14,173 bases of DNA from UPXZ01 sp964568675. GTDB lineage: Bacteria > Bacteroidota > Bacteroidia > Bacteroidales > Paludibacteraceae. Shown one piece after another: positions 1-6,330 of the stretch (positions within the stretch are counted from its first letter, which is position 1; each line of letters opens with the position of its first letter). A program made the translations under genes and the position numbers. The stretch is taken from the NCBI GenBank assembly GCA_964568675.1, contig CAZMQV010000073.1:1-14173 (forward strand), given 5' to 3'. Below the pieces are notes generated by a model that had not been told where the DNA came from, searched no databases, and saw only the letters and a program-made list of their open reading frames with translations.

Positions 1-222
1 GATTAAACATAAATGCAAGATTTTGTTTTGCAGGCGGTTACTTTCCAATGCAAAAAATATACTTAATTGATTATTAGTATTCTATTTACTTAGTGGTACA
101 AAAGCGGTACAAATATTTTATTTGTATAAAGAAATAAATATCAGTATCTATCGCCCAATACAAAGATATGACTTTTTTGTTATAAGAAACTATAAGTTTG
201 AGAGCAGACAAAGAATAATAAA
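1..222. other. AT-rich non-coding left edge with TACAAA repeats (possible recombinase-binding region)
   Basis: No reading frame here is worth calling. The stretch lies just beyond the terminators that close the leftmost gene cassette. It contains GGTACAAA twice (95-102 and 106-113, 11 bp apart), a perfect 8-bp inverted repeat TACAAATA/TATTTGTA with a 3-bp centre (108-126), and a further TACAAA at 159-164. Clusters of direct and inverted short sites about one helical turn apart resemble arm-type or core-type sites of tyrosine recombinases. That use is inference only, because no integrase gene is visible in the window. Confidence 0.35.
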
Positions 223-246
223 AAAACGGCATATTAATGCCGTTTT
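223..246. terminator. Rho-independent-type terminator hairpin, possibly bidirectional
   Basis: Perfect 10-bp stem AAAACGGCAT (223-232) and ATGCCGTTTT (237-246) with a 4-base ATTA loop. The stem has an A-run on one side and a T-run on the other, so it can act in either direction. It is the second of two strong hairpins downstream of the leftward lysis-like cassette. Between them, CGTGCTTA (261-268) and TAAGCACG (278-285) can form a third stem. Confidence 0.7.
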
Positions 247-286
247 AATTGTTATTTATGCGTGCTTAGCGCAAGCATAAGCACGA

Positions 287-311
287 AAAAAGCCGCTTGC
301 AGCGGCTTTTT
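287..311 (-). terminator. Terminator of the leftward lysis-like cassette
   Basis: Perfect 11-bp stem AAAAAGCCGCT (287-297) and AGCGGCTTTTT (301-311) with a TGC loop. It overlaps the stop codon (310-312) of the spanin-like gene. On the minus strand the GC-rich stem runs straight into U residues, the canonical intrinsic terminator form. Confidence 0.8.
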
Positions 312-705
312 AAGGTAAGATTTTTTTCAATCGAAGTACGAAGTACAACCCAACCAATAAGGCGATTGCAAGCAAAATCCGTCCGCACCACAGTTGAAAA
401 TTTTGCCAACTCGTCAATGGTGCTTTGACTTGTTTTATCACTTCCACCGGATAAGGAACGCGGATTGTGTCGATTTTGAAAATTGAATCTCTTATGATTT
501 TATCCCTGTATAAGTACCGGTATCTCTCTAAAAATATTGTATCGCCTTGGTCTTTCACAAAAACAGAATCGTATCTGAAAACAGAATCGCGGACAATTTT
601 GTCCCTGTATTCTGTTTTTACTGTTTCAACAGGAATGTATTGCGGTGTTTTGCAGGAACTGCAAACGCAAAGCAATAGAATTATGAAAATGCTTGCTTTT
701 TTCAT
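310..705 (-). CDS. Lipoprotein with C-terminal membrane helix; candidate unimolecular spanin (u-spanin)
   Basis: A 131-residue protein. It opens with a lipoprotein-type signal (MKKASIFIILLL followed by CSSC, predicted lipidated Cys18). Residues 30-82 are charged and contain two related stretches, YRDKIVRDSVFRYDSV and YRDKIIRDSIFKIDTI. Residues about 107-125 form a hydrophobic helix followed by RLKK. An outer-membrane lipid anchor, an extended periplasmic part and an inner-membrane C-terminal helix together give the topology of phage u-spanins (T1 gp11 type), which fuse the two membranes at the last step of lysis. Its ATG overlaps the TGA of the upstream muralytic enzyme gene (ATGA), so translation is probably coupled. 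Topology is read from sequence; the spanin role is inferred from topology plus position. A plain prophage lipoprotein is the alternative. Confidence 0.6.
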   Translation of the reverse strand: MKKASIFIILLLCVCSSCKTPQYIPVETVKTEYRDKIVRDSVFRYDSVFVKDQGDTIFLERYRYLYRDKIIRDSIFKIDTIRVPYPVEVIKQVKAPLTSWQNFQLWCGRILLAIALLVGLYFVLRLKKILP

Positions 706-1112
706 TGCATTGTAAGTTTATTTTGCAAGGCAAAACCTGCTTTGATTTGGTTAAAATTGGCGTTGTGTCCGTTTTCTACAAAACTCATTGCAGCGACAAT
801 CAGAATGTAGTCTGTACCGTCGTCGGCGGTTAAAATCTTATCTTTCGGAATGCCCGAAAATTTTACTACTGTGGCGATATACGACTGTGTGTTATTTTCG
901 CTTGGCGGCGCCCAACGTGATATAATTTTTTCGATTGTGTTCAAATCTCTTGTAAGGTAAGTTGCAAGCGTTACAAAGGCGGCACGATAGCCGTAAGCCA
1001 TCGTAGAAAAGGTTTTGAATGATTTATCATTCCCTTTGATTTCTCCTTTGAAAACATCGGCATTGTGCCGTATATTTAACGGGTTATTGTTGCGTAATCC
1101 CCTTGGTGTCAT
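702..1112 (-). CDS. Phage P5-type muralytic enzyme (endolysin-like, 'structural protein P5' family)
   Basis: A 136-residue protein with the hallmarks of the phage lysozyme-like P5 family: RGLRNNNPLNIR at residues 4-15, the KTFSTMAYGYRAA block around 33-45, and RWAPPSENNTQSYI at 66-79. These enzymes cut peptidoglycan and serve as virion-associated or lysis enzymes. No signal peptide is visible, so export would need a holin. The gene starts inside the 3' end of the upstream membrane-protein gene (29-bp overlap) and its TGA overlaps the start of the spanin-like gene. That holin-endolysin-spanin order is the usual phage lysis cassette. Family assignment is by recognised motifs; the substrate bond cleaved cannot be read from the sequence. 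Confidence 0.75.
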   Translation of the reverse strand: MTPRGLRNNNPLNIRHNADVFKGEIKGNDKSFKTFSTMAYGYRAAFVTLATYLTRDLNTIEKIISRWAPPSENNTQSYIATVVKFSGIPKDKILTADDGTDYILIVAAMSFVENGHNANFNQIKAGFALQNKLTMQ

Positions 1113-1401
1113 ATTTATTCTGTTTTTTTAATTCGCCTTTTACGGGACAATTTTCTTTTTCGTTACAATCTGAAATTCGGCTTATTGCTTGCTCTAATCG
1201 CTGTATTTTATGGCTCAAAATATCAATCCTTTTTGTGAGCGGGGCAATCAGATATTGGTCGTTCAACTGCAATAATTTTTCGGCGTGGTCGGATTTTATG
1301 ATTTCAACTTCGGCAGCGGATTTGCGTCTGCCACCCATCCAACCGACAATTAACGTGATTAACGATACCGAAAAAGGTAAAATATAATTTAGAATTTCCA
1401 T
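1084..1401 (-). CDS. Small membrane protein with coiled coil; candidate holin
   Basis: A 105-residue protein. Residues about 5-24 form one hydrophobic helix ending in GWMGGRRK, so the rest probably faces the cytoplasm. Residues about 30-80 are helical and charged with coiled-coil character (KLLQLNDQY, HKIQRLEQAI), followed by a cysteine pair (DCNEKENCP) and a polar tail. Small one-helix proteins directly upstream of and overlapping a muralytic enzyme gene are often holins or their regulators. The position supports that role, but no family motif proves it. The start ATG lies 71 bp past the DUF6266 stop, with a terminator between them, so the cassette may have a separate promoter or depend on readthrough. 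Confidence 0.6.
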   Translation of the reverse strand: MEILNYILPFSVSLITLIVGWMGGRRKSAAEVEIIKSDHAEKLLQLNDQYLIAPLTKRIDILSHKIQRLEQAISRISDCNEKENCPVKGELKKQNKYDTKGITQQ

Positions 1402-1431
1402 ACTATTTTGCTATTTAAATGAGTGAATAAA

Positions 1432-1454
1432 AAATCCCGCACTTGGCGGGATTT
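1432..1454 (-). terminator. Terminator after the DUF6266 gene
   Basis: Perfect 9-bp stem AAATCCCGC (1432-1440) and GCGGGATTT (1446-1454) with a 5-base loop, 19 bp beyond the DUF6266 stop. On the minus strand it is followed by a run of U, fitting an intrinsic terminator. It separates DUF6266 from the holin-like gene and probably sets their relative expression. Confidence 0.75.
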
Positions 1455-1472
1455 ACAGAAAAATCGTTTGAA

Positions 1473-2108
1473 TTACAATGAAACAACACCCAAATACACG
1501 CTGCTGGCAATTTCTTTGCCGTCTTCGGAGATAAATCCCAAATAAGTATGCAATTCGTCGTCCGTCCAATCAGCAGGAAGTGCGAGAGTTTGTGTTCCTT
1601 CCATCCGTTCTGCGCCTGCGGTGTCGGTTATTGCTTCGCCTTTGGTGGGGTTGAGTACCGCAATCAACGCTTTGTCGGTTTGCTTGGCAGAATTTACGCC
1701 GCTGTTGTCGTCCCAAGTGAAAACAATGTTTCCGTTTTCGGACTTCACACTTGCATTGGCTGCGGTGGTTAAAGCTCCGCGAGACGCTAACACTTTGGCG
1801 GGGTCAATCTCATAATCGGGATATGCTCCTGTGATAGCATTTGCTAACGTGTACGACATTGCCGCGTTAAACGGTGTTTGCCTGTTAGCGTAAAGTTTCC
1901 AACCCGTACGCAAAAGGGCTGTCATCGGTTTGAGTACGCCGAGCGTAAGTGCAAACTTGGTGCGTTGGCTCATTTGTCCGTCTGTGCGGGGATTTTTCAC
2001 TTTTTGCGGGAGTGAGCGCATATAGCTAATGCCTTTCCAACTCGCGCCTACGACTGTTCCGACTTTGCCCGAAAAGCCGCCTAAAATTCCTTTTTTAATT
2101 GTTCCCAT
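1473..2108 (-). CDS. DUF6266 family protein (function unknown)
   Basis: A 211-residue protein starting MGTIKKGILGGFSGKVGTVV, the glycine-rich N-terminus typical of DUF6266 proteins of Bacteroidetes. It continues with SWKGISYMRSLPQK and the NPRTDGQMSQRTKFA segment. Residues about 1-100 form a basic, probably alpha-helical part. From about residue 115 it turns into a beta-rich stretch (GNIVFTWDDNSG, ALIAVLNPTKGEA, LHTYLGFISEDGKEIASSVY) that looks like an Ig-type fold. There is no signal peptide. Its function is not established. It stands directly before a lysis-like cassette in the same direction, so a phage-related role such as a structural protein is a possibility, not a demonstrated fact. 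ATG at 2106-2108 is the only sensible start. Confidence 0.75.
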   Translation of the reverse strand: MGTIKKGILGGFSGKVGTVVGASWKGISYMRSLPQKVKNPRTDGQMSQRTKFALTLGVLKPMTALLRTGWKLYANRQTPFNAAMSYTLANAITGAYPDYEIDPAKVLASRGALTTAANASVKSENGNIVFTWDDNSGVNSAKQTDKALIAVLNPTKGEAITDTAGAERMEGTQTLALPADWTDDELHTYLGFISEDGKEIASSVYLGVVSL

Positions 2109-2234
2109 TTTGATAAGAATTTAATTTGTTGAACTTGATTTTGCTTGGACTTGGTACGGCTTTGGTATAGCCTTACCTGCTTCCGGTAACAAAAATACAT
2201 ATCCGATTTATATCTACTTTATTATTGGTCTCTT
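2109..2234 (-). promoter_or_regulatory. Leader and possible promoter of the DUF6266 gene
   Basis: The minus strand contains TATTTTTG (plus-strand 2190-2197), matching the Bacteroidetes -7 consensus TAnnTTTG, about 80 bp upstream of the ATG. I see no good -33 TTTG at the expected spacing, so the promoter is only half supported. The leader also has a small TTACC/GGTAA stem (around 2173-2188) and a repetitive TTGGNNTTGG-like stretch near 2145-2167. Confidence 0.35.
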
Positions 2235-2406
2235 ATGCTTTCGATTGCGCTATGTTGCTTTATGACAATGGAAAACAACTATAAATTTCTCCATAAAAAA
2301 CAAGAAAGGGAAAAAGAAAATGTAAACACCCTTTTACTGCAAGAAAAAGCGGAGAGAAACGGAGCGTTGAGTCTGTCAAGGTTTTTAGTATTAAAAAATG
2401 GTAAAA

Positions 2407-2424
2407 ACTACCCGCAGGGTGGAG
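2407..2424 (+). repeat. 18-bp direct repeat, copy 1 (second copy at 3267-3284)
   Basis: ACTACCCGCAGGGTGGAG occurs identically at 2407-2424 and 3267-3284. Its core ACCC-GCA-GGGT is a small hairpin. In both places it is embedded in a larger A-run/T-run stem (here AAAAATG near 2394-2400 against CATTTTT near 2431-2437). In one frame both copies would encode YPQGG. The same structure in two places 860 bp apart suggests a selected DNA or RNA fold rather than chance. Confidence 0.7.
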
Positions 2425-2611
2425 TTTTGGCATTTTTTGATATTAAAACCCGAAGGGCTTGACCTTTACAGACTTATTTTCTTGCTGTTATCTTTGTGAG
2501 CATTTTTTTGTCGCTCTTTGGCTGTATTTCAATAACCTGCGTGGTAACGCAAATAAAATGAAGAAATCAACTGAATTTAGGGGTGGGTGGTCGGGGGTTG
2601 GCGCGGGAGTA

Positions 2612-2633
2612 GCACCAAAACAACGCAGGTAAA
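2612..2633 (+). repeat. Left arm of a 22-bp perfect inverted repeat
   Basis: The arm begins GCACCAAAACAACG and ends CAGGTAAA. Its exact reverse complement is at 3360-3381. It contains one inverted copy of the CCTGCGTNGT element. No target-site duplication is seen outside the arms, and pairing stops on both sides of the 22 bp. Confidence 0.9.
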
Positions 2634-2656
2634 ACAGCCCTGAGCCGGAACGGAGC

Positions 2657-2697
2657 GGTAAAAAATTTGCGGAGCGATAGCGGAGTAATTTTTTGCC
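2657..2697 (+). other. Stem-loop with twin GCGGAG loop motifs
   Basis: GGTAAAAAATT (2657-2667) pairs with AATTTTTTGCC (2687-2697), 11 positions with one G-U in RNA. The 19-base loop contains GCGGAG twice, separated by CGATA. It sits 23 bp inside the left arm of the long inverted repeat. Confidence 0.55.
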
Positions 2698-2851
2698 TGC
2701 GTAGTGGAGAGGCGCGAGCCGACTGCGAGTGGAGCGAGGGTGGCGGACAGAGATAACACGAAGTGTGCTGGACGCCTACGGCTTTGCCGCAGGGCTGGCG
2801 CGATTTTTTGCCGTGCAGTGAAGTTTTTTTTGCGGGAAAAGCAAGGGCAGG

Positions 2852-2897
2852 AATGAATGAATGAAATGGAGCGGAGCGAAATGGAGTGAATGAATGA
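2852..2897 (+). repeat. TGAA-type short tandem repeats around two AAATGGAG copies
   Basis: AATGAATGAATGA at 2852-2864 leads into AAATGGAG (2864-2871), then two overlapping GGAGCG units, AAATGGAG again (2879-2886), and TGAATGAATGA (2887-2897). This nested arrangement of four-base tandem repeats and purine motifs accounts for the low-complexity peptides read in this interval. Confidence 0.6.
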
Positions 2898-3244
2898 CTG
2901 CGCTTGCCGGGTATAAAATGTGTGGTGGTGTGAGTGGAAAGAGCGCAGCCTGCGGAGCGACTGAAACGAACACGACCACGACCGCTGAAAAGAGTAGCAA
3001 AAAAACGAAACGGAACAAAGCAAAAAGCGTGACAGCCCGATTAGCCCGAGCGACCCGCAGGCGAGCACAACAATAAGCGGCGGCTGACCCCAATTTATTA
3101 TTATATGAGTTTTACGAATACCTTATTGGGTTTTGGGGGCAGGAGTAGCCGCGAATGAGGATAGAGCGACCGTGTGAAACAAAACAAGCCGACACGCACG
3201 CAACGAGTACCTACCGGAACGCAGTGCGTGGTGTGGCGGCGGTG

Positions 3245-3318
3245 CTTGCAAGGGCGGCTAAAAAATACTACCCGCAGGGTGGAGATTTTTTTAAAGCCGC
3301 TTGTTATACCCTTGCAAG
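3245..3318. other. Nested 74-bp stem-loop (cruciform-like)
   Basis: CTTGCAAGGG (3245-3254) pairs with CCCTTGCAAG (3309-3318). Inside, CGGCT (3255-3259) pairs with AGCCG (3295-3299), then an A-run (3260-3265) faces a T-run (3286-3292), and at the tip ACCC/GGGT (3270-3280) closes a GCA loop. The tip is the second copy of the 18-bp direct repeat. The layered pairing suggests a functional fold in DNA or RNA. Confidence 0.65.
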
Positions 3319-3359
3319 TATGTTTTTGTGAAACAAAGGGAGCGATTGACGAATACCGC

Positions 3360-3381
3360 TTTACCTGCGTTGTTTTGGTGC
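3360..3381 (-). repeat. Right arm of the 22-bp perfect inverted repeat
   Basis: Begins TTTACCTGCG and ends TTTTGGTGC; exact reverse complement of 2612-2633. The pair frames 726 bp of the purine-skewed region. Right of it lies about 120 bp of AT-rich DNA before the helicase-like gene ends. Confidence 0.9.
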
Positions 3382-3487
3382 GGAGGCACATCTATAAATG
3401 TTTATTTCGATTAAATTATAAAAAATAAATCTCCAAATACCCGCTTAGGGGATATTGGGGAAATAAGGGATTTATCTGTAATTTGTG

Positions 3488-3523
3488 TTATTTCCTATAT
3501 TTCCTACATTTCCCCAATTTCCT
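3488..3523. repeat. Four 9-bp tandem repeats at the 3' end of the DUF3987 gene
   Basis: Units TTATTTCCT, ATATTTCCT, ACATTTCCC and CAATTTCCT follow each other without gaps and cross the stop codon of the helicase-like gene. One part (ATTTCCCCAAT, 3508-3518) is also the exact reverse complement of ATTGGGGAAAT at 3454-3464, giving a 65-bp stem-loop that may end transcription of this gene. No clear U-run follows it, so I do not call it a terminator. Confidence 0.55.
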
Positions 3524-5336
3524 TTCTTATAGAGGAATGGGGATTTTTGTATTTATCGTGTGCAAAGTGGCTTATTAGCCCGCTTTGTACGAAGCGGGCA
3601 ATGTGTTTTTCTGCGGTTTTGTGGGGAATGTTGAGGCTTTGGGCGGCTTTTAGGTATTCTTGCCGTGAAAATTCGGTGGGCAAGATTTCTAAAAATTGTT
3701 GTTTTTGGTTGGGTTGTTTCGGCTTTTCGGTTTCAGCGGGCAAGGTTTCGTAAATGCGGGCAGCGTGTTGGATTAGGATTTTCACTAATTCCAAGGCGGT
3801 ATTGAAATCGGTATCTTCGCAAATCAGCGTATTTCCAAAAGGGAGAGAGCCTGTATCCATTATACGCAAGGTGGTTAAAATCATTGCTACGCGAAAAGTA
3901 ATTAACCCTAAACGGCGCACGGTTGCCAAATAATCAATGCCACAGAGATAGAGGTATTGATTTTGAGCCTGCGAAAAATAGGCGTTAAATGTTTGTTGTT
4001 GCGTTGCCGTAAGGCAAAAGCGCAACGGCTCAGATTGGTGTTGTAGGATTTTGTAAAAATCGAAAAACTGATTGCCTAAATGTCTGAAATAGTCGTCAAG
4101 GGTTTGGCCGTCATCGCCTGCAAATACATCTTTCCAAACGGGCAGAATGTTCATATAGTAGAAGATAAAACGGCTGAATAAGCCGTTTTCGGCGTTAGGT
4201 ATCAAGGTTGAAACTTGTTTGGGTGTTCCGGAAAGCAACGCCGAAAGGCGGGGCGTTTCGAGTTCTACAAATTCGCGGTCTTTACGGCGGTTGTATGATA
4301 TTATTTCGTGGTGGAACGCTTTGCGGAAACCATCGGAATAATTACCGTGTTCGGATTTGAATGTTTGTGCCAACGTATCGCCTTCTGTTTCAAAAATCAG
4401 TCCTATGCCTTTGTTGTCGTTTAGAATTTGGAAAAGTCCTGTCGCACTGTTGTTGGCGGGAATGATTAACATTCGCAGTGGCGGTTCTTGCGGGCGTTCC
4501 CTTTCGGTTTTGTCTTTTGTCATTGTGTATTCGGTTAGTTGGCGTTGGTATTCCTGTTGTTCGGCTTTGGATTGTTCGCGCAATGCCCGGTGTATCGGCT
4601 CTATCAATTTACGGCACAATGTTAATCTCCCTTTTCCTGCTGAGGCTTGGGCAGTTACGAAAAGAAATAAATTCGGATATACAGTTCTTTCGGCATAGAT
4701 ACCGAAAATATTGGGCAGACAAGGTGAAATGGCGACCAAAGAGCCTAACAGCAACAGGTCTTTATCTTCGGCAGAAGTGGCTTTTGTAGTTATTCTTTGC
4801 AGAAAATCGGGTAGATTGTTATATACTGTTTCGGGGATTGTTGGCAGTGGTTTTTCTTCTAAATCTTCTAAATCCCCTGTTTCCGCCGTTGGCGGATTTT
4901 GGGATTTAGGGGATTTTTCGGGGAAGGAGTGTGAGGACTTTAACGAGTTTGTGAGCGGGACTGTTTTTATTGAAACATCTATGCCTGCCGATTTTGCTAA
5001 ATGGTATAGTGTTTTGATTGTTACGCCGTGTCCGCGGGCTTTTAGACAATTGCTGAACTGCTTGTCGGTTTCGCTTTGGTTGTATTTGGGATAAAAGCGA
5101 CTTATGCGGTGGTAGTAGGCGCGACCGCTTTCGCCCAACGCGTCAGCGAGGGCAAAGCCTACATCTCGCCAATCGGGGTAATTGGGGGCAATGTCAGTGG
5201 CGGCGGTTTCGATTCTTTTTGTGATTGTTTCAAGGTCATTGTCGGAAGATAAGGACTTTGAGGCGTTTAGGGAATTTAGGGATTGGTTTACCGCAGGCGT
5301 TGCCCAATCGTTTGGGTTGAATTTTTTCTTGCTCAT
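3504..5336 (-). CDS. PriCT-2 / DUF3987 helicase-like replication protein
   Basis: A 610-residue protein. Residues about 42-118 (ETAATDIAPNYPDWRDVGFA, FYPKYNQSETDKQF, TLYHLAKSAGI) match the PriCT-2 domain, found at the C-terminus of primases or the N-terminus of primase-linked helicases. An acidic, proline-rich linker (about 120-168) leads to a DUF3987 ATPase-like domain with the Walker-A-type loop AQASAGKGRL at 229-238. Near the C-terminus (about 550-600) FSRQEYLKAAQSLNIPHKTAEKHI looks like a winged helix. DUF3987 proteins are common in Bacteroidetes mobile elements beside a BT4734-type primase-like protein, as here 28 bp upstream. Together they probably form a split primase-helicase that starts element replication. 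Helicase activity is inferred from the family. The gene ends in 9-bp tandem repeats. Confidence 0.85.
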   Translation of the reverse strand: MSKKKFNPNDWATPAVNQSLNSLNASKSLSSDNDLETITKRIETAATDIAPNYPDWRDVGFALADALGESGRAYYHRISRFYPKYNQSETDKQFSNCLKARGHGVTIKTLYHLAKSAGIDVSIKTVPLTNSLKSSHSFPEKSPKSQNPPTAETGDLEDLEEKPLPTIPETVYNNLPDFLQRITTKATSAEDKDLLLLGSLVAISPCLPNIFGIYAERTVYPNLFLFVTAQASAGKGRLTLCRKLIEPIHRALREQSKAEQQEYQRQLTEYTMTKDKTERERPQEPPLRMLIIPANNSATGLFQILNDNKGIGLIFETEGDTLAQTFKSEHGNYSDGFRKAFHHEIISYNRRKDREFVELETPRLSALLSGTPKQVSTLIPNAENGLFSRFIFYYMNILPVWKDVFAGDDGQTLDDYFRHLGNQFFDFYKILQHQSEPLRFCLTATQQQTFNAYFSQAQNQYLYLCGIDYLATVRRLGLITFRVAMILTTLRIMDTGSLPFGNTLICEDTDFNTALELVKILIQHAARIYETLPAETEKPKQPNQKQQFLEILPTEFSRQEYLKAAQSLNIPHKTAEKHIARFVQSGLISHFAHDKYKNPHSSIRKEIGEM

Positions 5337-5364
5337 ATTACAAATTTTTACGAATTGTAACTAA

Positions 5365-6330
5365 TTACACCAATTTGGGGTTTATAAACGCCTGTGGGTC
5401 GTGTGGCAGGAAACAAGCCCGCGAAATATCTTTGCCCGATTTGTCAACTTCAATATTGTAAGTTGCTTTTAGATAGTTTGCTACCGACAAAAAATAATCC
5501 GCGTGTGTGGCTTGGGTTATGTTAACTTGGATTATCCATTTCAACCCATTGCCCGAAGGGCTGACGAAAAGTAATTGTGTTTCAAAATATTCGTCTTGCA
5601 GAAGTTGAAAACGCAGTTTTTGAACATCTTTCAAGTGGTCGAAATATAGACACAGCAAGCCCGAATGTTTTACTAATGCTTTGTCGTTTCGGGTAGTGAA
5701 TACGCCCGAAAAGGTGCAGTAGTCGAAGTTAGCGGCTTTGAAATGTCTTGCAGACTTAGACGGACGACCGCCCGTCTCTACAAGCAATGCTTGCAATTTC
5801 TCGGTACGTTCTTTTGCATACTTGCCAACAATATAGTTGTAAATATCAAGCAACCTAACCGCTTTATGCGGTTTGGTGTTGGATATTGGGGCTTTGAAGA
5901 ATGAAAATAAATTGTCTGAACTTTGATTAGTAGGATTTTCTTGATTTGGTTTTTGATGATTTTTTTTGTAGAAATTCTGTTTTTCTCCGATACGCAAATT
6001 CAGTTCTCGGTTAAGAGTTTGCAAAAGTTCATCGCCTTGTTGTTTGTAGTGTAGTTCGGCAAAGCCGAACGCATCGCCCGCGGGGATAGCGTTTTCGCTA
6101 TCGGTATGTTTGGCAAATTCTCTGTCAAGAGAATTGCCTAAAATATTTTCTTTTTCAATGAAAATGTGCAATGTGTTTTTGTTGGCATTGAAAGGGTTGC
6201 GGCATAAGCCGCAATCTCTTCCAACCAATTTGATAACGACTTCATCGGGATAGTAAAGCCGTAAGATATGACTATAAATATTTAATCCATAGTTGGTTAT
6301 TTCTAAAATTGATTTTTTGGTGACAGTCAT
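5365..6330 (-). CDS. BT4734/VirE N-terminal domain protein, primase-like
   Basis: A 321-residue protein. Residues about 156-318 match the BT4734-like (VirE_N) domain of the archaeo-eukaryotic primase superfamily: LLCLYFDHL (225-233), VSPSGNGLKWIIQ (256-268), and VDKSGKDISRACFLPHDP (295-312). The N-terminal part has RDCGLCRNPFN...TLHIF (38-57), a Cys-X2-Cys segment that could belong to a small zinc or CHC2-like DNA-binding region. The two are joined by a polar Asn/Gln-rich linker. It probably makes primers for element replication together with the DUF3987 protein downstream. The start ATG overlaps the stop of the preceding HTH gene by 4 bp (ATGA). The first acidic motif keeps only one clear Asp (D231), so catalytic competence is uncertain. 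Confidence 0.8.
   Translation of the reverse strand: MTVTKKSILEITNYGLNIYSHILRLYYPDEVVIKLVGRDCGLCRNPFNANKNTLHIFIEKENILGNSLDREFAKHTDSENAIPAGDAFGFAELHYKQQGDELLQTLNRELNLRIGEKQNFYKKNHQKPNQENPTNQSSDNLFSFFKAPISNTKPHKAVRLLDIYNYIVGKYAKERTEKLQALLVETGGRPSKSARHFKAANFDYCTFSGVFTTRNDKALVKHSGLLCLYFDHLKDVQKLRFQLLQDEYFETQLLFVSPSGNGLKWIIQVNITQATHADYFLSVANYLKATYNIEVDKSGKDISRACFLPHDPQAFINPKLV

Larger units (their letters stand above)
2463..3503. other. About 1 kb non-coding, purine-skewed, repeat-rich region (origin-like or structured RNA candidate)
   Basis: Frames open here on both strands but give low-complexity arginine-, serine- or alanine-rich peptides with no recognisable domain, so I treat the region as non-coding. 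On the plus strand it is rich in A and G, with GGAGCG at 2652, 2671, 2731, 2868, 2873, 2954 and 3339 (another at 2361) and no reverse-complement CGCTCC that I can find. CCTGCGTNGT occurs at 2536-2545, 2696-2705 and 3364-3373, and inverted at 2620-2629. A long inverted repeat pair frames most of it, and several stem-loops lie inside. A perfect TAnnTTTG-type -7 element (TATCTTTG, 2489-2496) faces into it on the plus strand, without a matching -33. Position between the helicase-like gene and the cargo suits an origin of replication or transfer. Confidence 0.5.

Noticed and set aside
2235..2462. Plus-strand frame of 75 residues containing YPQGG
   Set aside because: The YPQGG part is the 18-bp repeat that also occurs in a different context; no recognisable domain or promoter, opposite to all real genes. 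It cannot be excluded, but is not supported.
2577..3093. Two overlapping minus-strand frames (163 and 105 residues) in the purine-rich region
   Set aside because: Low-complexity Ser/Phe/Arg/Ala composition explained by short DNA repeats, no domain, overlapping each other and the inverted repeat arm.
2612..3381. Insertion sequence or MITE bounded by the 22-bp inverted repeats
   Set aside because: No transposase, no target-site duplication beside the arms, and extra copies of the arm motif both inside and outside the pair.
3101..3428. Frames of 84-96 residues on both strands next to the right inverted-repeat arm
   Set aside because: They cover the nested stem-loop and the repeat arm; Arg/Cys-rich translations without family features.
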